From the NCBI GenBank assembly GCA_932294295.1, contig OW028574.1:31876145-31940144 (forward strand): DNA of 64,000 nucleotides. Reading direction: 5' to 3'. Both the position numbers and the translations under genes were made by a program. This stretch comes from Alitta virens (lineage: Eukaryota > Annelida > Polychaeta > Phyllodocida > Nereididae). Every line of letters begins with the position of its first letter. Within the stretch, counting starts at the first letter, position 1. Positions 58,250 to 64,000 of the stretch are shown piece by piece. The notes beneath the pieces were generated by a model that had not been told where the DNA came from, searched no databases, and was given only the letters and a program-made list of their open reading frames with translations.

Positions 58250-59398
58250 TCAGATATAACAAACTGTGTTGATAAAACAGAGTCCAGAGTCCGAATGGTC
58301 AAGTGGAGGGGCCAAACCAGCCACTGGTCGACCTGGCGACCAGACCACGCAGTGGTGGCCCCCCACTACTGTGGAGGAAGTTGAGGTGGAGGTATTGAAA
58401 TTTCTTGACTCCGGAGGTAATTGATGAAGGTAGGACCTGCCAGTGACCGATAAGTCGCAGCTGAGCATCACTTGCGCCACTGGCTGCTGCCTCTGTTGTT
58501 CGGCCAATGCGAACGCTGTGCGAGCCGAAGTCAGAAGGGTTTTCTCCCACCAATGCCAGTAGCTGTTTGAGCAGTCTCAGCACTTGCTCTGCACGAAGTG
58601 GTGACCCCGATCTTTGAAGAAATAATGGGCCCAATCCTGGGCCGCGTAGTGCTAAAACTGCTAACAATCTATCTACTGGGCAGAAAGGGCCTCCTGTGGC
58701 CTGCAGTGGCAAAGTATGCACTGACTGGTTATTCGAGTGCTTATAAACTTGGAATGTGATGTTGACGGCCAGTTTGTGATGTTGCATATTGTGGACTGAA
58801 ACCGGAGGATGTTGGCCCGGTTGCCGTTCGATAATGTCAATTCACCAATACGGGCACTAAGGTGGTAGGCCATTAATAAGACTGCAGTGTGAAGGGCTTG
58901 ATCGTATTGGGCTGTAAAGACAGTTGGGATGAGTGGGAGCATACGCTGGAGAAGTGCTAGACCGATTGGTCTTCGCTTTGGCCGAGGTGGCTGTCCTTTC
59001 TCCACTGCATCCAGGAAATGTTCCGTAGGATTTGGGAGGCTCAATAACTTATGCAGATGGGCCAATGTTGATACGTATGTGCGAACTGTAGCTGATGCAT
59101 AGGAAGCTCTATGTAGATATGAAATGAAGAGGCACAAATGGTCTGTATACAGGGGTAACATGAGTTCTTCTGAGTAAGTGGCTGCCCAAAACTGCTCTAA
59201 ATGGGCCCATGCCCTACGATGTGTTGGCACTGATGACACGGCCACAGAGTCCTGCAGCAGGGCATTCAAATTAAGCTGTAATTCTTCGGCCATAGCTGAG
59301 GTGGGACTTGTGTTAGATCTTGGTCCATGTGTGGGCCAGCTGATCTGAAGTCGGGCACCTGTAAGCGAGAAAGATGATCTGCTAATACATTTTCGCAC
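58250..59398 (-). pseudogene. Tyrosine recombinase of the Ngaro-like element
   Basis: The N-terminal domain (HRRAWAHLEQFWAATY, LFISYLHRASYASATVRTY) leads to AYHLSARIGEL with the first catalytic Arg. After a frame change near 58790, GSHSVRIGRTTEAAASG gives the HxxR box and LIGHW the His/Trp, and after another shift GRSYLHQL supplies the candidate Tyr. The catalytic set R, H, R, H/W, Y is present but in three frames, so the copy is inactive. Confidence 0.85.
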
Positions 59399-59399
59399 C

Positions 59400-60774
59400 C
59401 CGGTATGTGTTCAGCACAAAAAGTAATATTATACGACAAGCAATGAGCACTATGTCCCTGAGGATTGTAAGAATGAGGGGATCTTTAGTGGACTGTTTGT
59501 TGAGAATGTCCCGCAGGGCCATGTTGTCTGTGTGGAGAATCAGGCGTTTGTTTGCCAGTCTGTCTGCAAAAAGCTGCAGCATAAGCAAAATTGGGAACGC
59601 TTCTAGGAGGCAAATGTGATGTGTCCACGATGGCGGCCACTCCCCAAAAGCCCATTGAGTCCCACATGTCAAACCATAGCCCAACTTTGAAGCATCTGTA
59701 AAACTGTGTAACGTCGCCGGGGAAAGCCACAACACTGCTGGAAATATTGTACGGCCGTTGTAAGTGTTTAGAAAAGTTAGCCACATCTTTAAATCTGCCT
59801 TCATATGGAATGGCTTTTGAAGCAGGGCTGCCCATGTGTACAAGCGTCGAAGGAAAGACCGACCAGCCCGAATAACATTGCAACATGCAAATTTAACAAG
59901 CCACATAGAGATGATAATTGCTTCTGTGATACACTGGTGCTCGTGAGTACACTGTTTATTTGGTTTCTGCACTTAATAATTTTGTCCAGGGGCAGGCGTG
60001 CTTCCATGTTCACTGTGTCCAATTGGATACCCAGAAACGTGATGACCTGACCTTGTTCAGTTTTGGCTTGGCACAGAGGAACTCCTAATCTCTGGCACGT
60101 CTTGGAGAAACTTGACAAGTCTTCTTGAGACTGGGTTCTTGATGGGGAGATCATCAGAAAGTCATCAAGACTGAAATGGATGTGTGCTATCTCAAACAAA
60201 TGCTGTGCTATCCAAGTCAAAATCTAGAAAATATCGCAGGAGAAGTGCGGGCACCCATAGGTAGTGTCAAATTGATATAATACTTTGAGTCCCAAAATAT
60301 GCCTAACCGGTTGAGATCATTGACATGAACTGGAAGCAGTTTGTAGGCGTGTTCTATGTCAGTTTTTGCCAAGAAACATCCTGGCCCAAGCTCAAGGATG
60401 GTTTCAATGGCATCGTCCAGTCTGTCATAGTGTACATATCCTTTAGACTTGTCGATGTCATCATTCACTGAGAGACCATCTGGATAGCTGAGATCATGAA
60501 TAATTCGAAATTCCCCTGGTGTCTTTTTTTCAACAAGTGCCAAAGGTGACACCTGAAAGTAGGCAATAGGTGGCTCCAGATATGGCCCCAGCATGCGACC
60601 AGCTGTAATTTCTTTCTGAAGCTTAGTGGAGACGATAATGTTAGTGGAGACGATAATGTGATGACATAAGGCCGAGCCATGGTTGAATTCAGGGGGTGGA
60701 GGCAAGGTCATAAATGAGTTGGGAATTGTGGATGAACACTCCAACTGAAACCCATGACGAAAACACTCAAGCAA
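59400..60774 (-). pseudogene. Reverse transcriptase / RNase H of the Ngaro-like element
   Basis: RT motifs: PLALVEKKTPGEFRIIHDL, CFLAKTDIEHAYKLLPV (first Asp), LPMGARTSPAIFSRF and, after a stop/frame change at about 60220, FSLDDFLMI (LDD) with ITFLGIQLDT. RNase H follows with HSFTDASKLGYG, LLEAFPILL and LHTDNMALRD (D, E, D). An 18-bp tandem duplication (about 60626-60662, repeating NIIVST) lies near the N-terminus. Inactive because of frame changes. Confidence 0.85.
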
Positions 60775-61913
60775 ATGGCCTGAAGTATAGGGATCTTAAC
60801 TGGAGAAATATACACCTGGAAGGTGGAGTTTCTGGGTGGTTGACCGTCTTCGTGAGTGCACTGCAACTCCGTTGGCGGATGGTGAGCGGCTTGCTGGAGG
60901 GAGCTGGGATGTTGCTTGGCCTGACGAGCACTGAGATCCAGGATGGTCGCCTTGACAGAGATGGCACCTGTGGGTGACTGGCCATCGGCATTGGCCAGTG
61001 CACTTTTGACCTCCTTGAAATGCCCAACAGGTGCCAAATGGAAAGGGCGGGCTTTTTGTCCCCTTTGGAGGAGGGACGCTGGTTTTGACGATGGTAAGCA
61101 GTTTGAGTGTTTGGTGTCTGTTTGGTAGATGGTCTCAACCAGCATTGAAGCTGGAGTTGGAGCAGGTCTCTGTGGAAAGGATACTTCCCTGGGTTGGTAG
61201 CTCGTAATCGACGGAATGAGTCATCGTACCTCAGCCAGTCATATCCTTGATCTTTCAGTTGCCGAACGCGGTCCATGTAGTGCCAGAGTCCCACTGTTTC
61301 CTGTGGATGTACCCGGCAAAGCGCAGTTGCATAAACAGTAAACGCTGAGAGCCACTGAGGTAGGGTGAGCACTGATGTGGTCGGTGCCTCTTGAACTACC
61401 ACCGTGTCATTTTGCACACTCATTGACATACCCCGGCGTTCTTTGACCTCCTTTCGAATTATTGTTTTAAATTCGAGAAAACCATGTGTGGTTATGATTC
61501 GTCTTTGTTTTTCCGTCAACTAGTGATCAATAGGGAGTTGCTCATCATAATCATAAGCGAGTGAGGCAATATCAGTTTCATGCTCACCTGTTAGATTTTG
61601 GGCATACATCAGCAAGGACTGCTGAGCTGAGAGTCTGTGTTGGAGGAGCAACGAGTTGGCTTCCCTGATCCATCTGTGCATTAGACGAGGAGGCTGGCGG
61701 TGATGGGGCAACCGAAGGCCCCGGCGACTGAGTCACATTTGTCGCTTGCTGCACTTGCTGCACTATCAGTGGGATTGCTGCCTGGACAGCTTTCTGGACT
61801 GCGTCCGTCAATGTGGTAGATTGGGAGGTTGCTGGCCTGAGAGAAATACGTCTGGCTGGAACCCGTTTGGCTGCCGTAGGCTGCGGTGCAGGGCCCTGCT
61901 TGCGCTTACCCAT
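60767..61913 (-). pseudogene. Gag-like ORF of the Ngaro-like element
   Basis: Starts MGKRKQGPAPQPTAAKR, a basic then Ala/Pro/Gln-rich segment. Frame changes near 61670 and 61520. The middle has LPQWLSAFTVYATALCRVHP and LWHYMDRVRQL and WLRYDDSFRRLRA, a block typical of gag-like proteins of transposons of this type. A frame after about 61060 reads CHLFN/CHLC-like residues, a possible zinc knuckle. Confidence 0.65.
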
Positions 61914-61919
61914 TCTGCA

Positions 61920-62165
61920 ACAAATAATATAAGCTTTGTAAAGTTTGGAACACAGAAAAGTGCAATTGAAGCATTTGAAGAATTAAACATTCAAGGTTTA
62001 AATAATAGTAATTTACTAATGAATGAAAATGAGCAATAAATTTGCAGACGATAACATAAGCCTTGTAAAGTCTGGGACATAGAAAGTGCAATTGAAGCAT
62101 TGTAATAATTAACTGCAAAGTTTTAAATTCTAGTAATTATCTAATGAATTAAGCAAATGAGAATG
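61920..62165. repeat. Imperfect tandem duplication, about 125-bp unit
   Basis: Units near 61924-62037 and 62049-62163 share 'aagtgcaattgaagcatt' and 'taatgaat' with substitutions and small gaps. It lies between the SGNH and gag frames. Confidence 0.75.
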
Positions 62166-62356
62166 GTTGTTGGACATATAAGTGTAAAGGAATAAATAGA
62201 TATGTTATGTAAATGAAATGCAACTGCGTGAATAATAAATAGTGCAGGCACAAAGCTAAACCCCTGCTATAAGCTAGAGGAACTGTGATTTATCAGTAGA
62301 AAAACCCCTGCAATGAGCTTAGGAAATTTTAAAATTTGAAATAATATGTGATCTGT

Positions 62357-62523
62357 AGACCTCTGCCATCAAAGCAGACCTCTGCAATCAAAGCAGAAAT
62401 GTGCAATCAAAGCCGACATTTGCAATCAGAAATGTGCAATCAAAGCATAAATGTGCAATCAAAGCAGACCTCTGCAATCAAAGCAGAAATATGCCAGCAA
62501 AGCTGACCTTTGCAATCACAACA
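62357..62523. repeat. Minisatellite, TGCAATCAAAGCAGA unit
   Basis: About seven copies of a 19-22-bp unit centred on TGCAATCAAAGC, with variation between ACCTC and AAATG after the core. It ends against the 3' end of the SGNH frame. Confidence 0.85.
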
Positions 62524-63151
62524 GAAAAATACTGGGATACTTCCCTAAAGTTTTGTCACAGGACTGCATGATGGCCAGGCGAAGGCTCCTGAAGAGGCGC
62601 TGGTTGCCCAGTTTTGACAGGTGTACTCCATCTGCAGCTAACAGGGGTAACTTGGACTTGTGCATCCGGAGATGATCCCAGAACCAAATCTTGTTGGAAA
62701 CAAATCTGGCAGGTGATGAGCGGGAAGCAGATGTTGTCAAAGTTGATCGCAATGCACTGTTGTATTCCTGGCAACGTGCCAAATATATCTCTGGGCTCAC
62801 AGTTCTTAGGGATTCCCGGGCTATCACCTCACAAACTATGGCACGGATCCCTTGGTCAGCAATTGCATGACATATTTTTATTCCTTGCCGGTCAATGTCA
62901 GTAACAGGGACTAACGAATCTAGGTCGTATCCCCCAAAGCTTAGAATGGCCATATCAGGCAATGGCTGGTGGTTCAACAGTTCATCTAAGCCACGTTGTT
63001 CAAATCTACACCAAGTGCTCCCTCCTCTGCCATGCCATGTAACTCGTGCTTGTTTTAAATTCATATTTTGGATGACCTGGTTCACACAATAGGACTGCAG
63101 ATGAATGATATATGAGTCCCCAAACAGACCCACTGCAAACGGCGTGGCCAT
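62516..63151 (-). CDS. SGNH-fold hydrolase/esterase-like ORF of the retroelement
   Basis: An intact 211-residue frame with ATG in fair context (gtttcATGGCC). Block I GLFGDSY carries the nucleophile Ser (residue 13); GRGGS is near residue 43; SFGGYDL (about 71) sits at the block III position, but the usual Asn is Tyr; DGVHLS (about 171) supplies the Asp and His of block V. SGNH enzymes cleave esters. Related domains occur in ORF1 of some LINEs and in some Ngaro-type elements, where the role is unclear. It is upstream of the gag-like frame on the same strand. It is the only intact frame of the element. Confidence 0.75.
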   Translation of the reverse strand: MATPFAVGLFGDSYIIHLQSYCVNQVIQNMNLKQARVTWHGRGGSTWCRFEQRGLDELLNHQPLPDMAILSFGGYDLDSLVPVTDIDRQGIKICHAIADQGIRAIVCEVIARESLRTVSPEIYLARCQEYNSALRSTLTTSASRSSPARFVSNKIWFWDHLRMHKSKLPLLAADGVHLSKLGNQRLFRSLRLAIMQSCDKTLGKYPSIFLL

Positions 63152-63745
63152 GAAACCTAAGTAGGGCGACTTTTCCCTTAAACTTTAGACGATTGAAAAA
63201 AGTTCCTGAGTATTTGTTAAAACACCAAAAGTCACTTACTCGTGGTCTAGGAAGTCCGAAGAACAAGTCAATCGTTAATTGAACTGGTCTGGATGTGAAA
63301 ACAAACGTCAAATTTGTGGTTATTTGGTGAAAATATTCTTGACAATCAATCGTGGCTCTGGAGCAAAACAAACTGACTGAGCATGTGCAAAGTGCTGCCC
63401 CCTGGTGTGACGCCCTCAATAAAATTGCGTTTTTCCCGCCAAAACACTCTCCCTTTTAAAAGGTAATTTGGACCTGCTGAATCCAAACATGGTTGTTGCC
63501 ATTTTTTTCTAGCACTCCTATGAGAAAATCAAGATGGCCACCTCACACAAATATGGCCCTATTTTTGGTTCCAATGGTACCAGAGTGATATAATGTTATT
63601 GTTTTACTACTTTTTGGTACTTAACTGGCCCAGATTTGGGGGCTTTGCCGGAAATAACCCACTTCTTGCTCGATTTGAGAAGTCTTTGACTTGCAGGCTC
63701 GGAACTTCTCACAGAAGACCGAAGTACTAAAAATGATAACTAATT
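63152..63745. other. 5' flank of the Ngaro-like element
   Basis: On the - strand there is a donor-like GAGTAAGTG (about 63240) and an acceptor-like ctacttag just before the SGNH ATG, so a short 5' leader intron is possible. No other gene is seen. Confidence 0.35.
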
Positions 63746-63746
63746 A

Positions 63747-63940
63747 AATTCCAAGATTAAACAAGGACTTACCTGGCCGAAAGTTGATCAGGATTTTACT
63801 GAGCTCACTTTCAGTATGAATGGGTTAAGTGTCCTCCCATCCCTACCTTTATGGACTTATATCTGCTCGTCAACTTCAATTATGATATCATATATACGAT
63901 CAAATTTCGGCCAGGTAAGTCCTCATTTAATCTTGGAATT
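63747..63940. repeat. Imperfect 43-bp inverted repeat, 108-bp spacer
   Basis: 63747-63789 and 63898-63940 are reverse complements at 40 of 43 positions. Each arm contains CGGCCAGGTAAGTCC read outward, a strong splice-donor-like sequence. It could be a small foldback element or terminal repeats of a larger one. Confidence 0.8.
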
Positions 63941-64000
63941 ATGGAAACATCAAGTGGGGTGACCAATTAAAGTTCATAACGTGTGTACCAAAAAATGAAC

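Larger units (their letters stand above)
58250..63151 (-). mobile_element. Ngaro-like tyrosine-recombinase retrotransposon with SGNH ORF, decayed
   Basis: Read on the - strand: SGNH hydrolase ORF (63151-62516), repeats, gag-like frames (61913-60767), RT (60774-59801), RNase H (about 59860-59400) and tyrosine recombinase (59398-58250). No long inverted termini were found, unlike the DIRS element next door, and a hydrolase-like domain is known from some Ngaro-group elements; hence Ngaro rather than DIRS. Direct split repeats expected of Ngaro could not be located. Several frameshifts. It lies head-on to the DIRS element. Confidence 0.75.

Noticed and set aside
62357..62523. CRISPR-like array
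   Set aside because: Contiguous short units without unique spacers; a minisatellite in animal DNA.

Overview
The window is animal nuclear DNA. It is AT-rich, with short coding exons bounded by GT/AG introns, long introns packed with transposons, and microsatellites. The exons match bilaterian families, and the mobile elements (DIRS-like and Ngaro-like tyrosine-recombinase retrotransposons, Ty3/Gypsy remnants, tRNA-derived SINEs, terminal-inverted-repeat DNA elements) are typical of marine invertebrates. I cannot name the species.

Three host genes can be rebuilt exon by exon. (1) A CGRRF1-like RING-finger E3 ligase lies on the + strand, with visible exons between about 11.29 and 15.90 kb; its membrane-anchor exon is not seen. 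(2) A complete six-exon GTP cyclohydrolase I gene (GCH1) lies on the - strand from 43.6 kb to 20.32 kb, with a TATA-like box and a palindromic CRE just upstream. (3) The 5' half of FANCL, the Fanconi anaemia ubiquitin ligase, lies on the + strand in five exons from 47.08 to 50.69 kb; its remaining exons are not in the window. CGRRF1 and GCH1 converge tail to tail, as they do (with SAMD4A between them) on human chromosome 14, so this looks like ancient linkage.

Layout: 0-1.25 kb holds LTR-like direct repeats. 1.3-6.3 kb is non-coding with microsatellites, CRE palindromes, a small inverted-repeat element (3.43-4.09 kb) and a perfect hairpin. 6.3-11.0 kb is a 4.7-kb DNA transposon encoding a 986-residue protein with XPG/FEN1-like motifs; it has near-identical inverted arms of about 0.75 kb. 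11.3-16.5 kb is CGRRF1. 16.5-20.3 kb is a gap with eight same-strand copies of CACAGCC. 20.3-43.7 kb is GCH1, whose large introns hold Gypsy, SINE and inverted-repeat elements. 43.8-47.0 kb holds another member of the ACGGC-repeat element family and SINEs. 47.1-50.7 kb is FANCL. 51.7-57.85 kb is a decayed DIRS-like retrotransposon (+), itself split by a 441-bp insert. 58.2-63.2 kb is an Ngaro-like element (-) with an SGNH-hydrolase ORF at its 5' side. 63.7-63.95 kb is an imperfect hairpin.

The host genes have no shared pathway: GCH1 starts tetrahydrobiopterin synthesis, FANCL ubiquitinates FANCD2/FANCI, and CGRRF1 is a RING ligase. The most unusual material is the palindromic XPG-like transposon family with reiterated ACGGC motifs, the CACAGCC cluster beyond the GCH1 stop codon, and the rearranged inverted repeats of the DIRS element.
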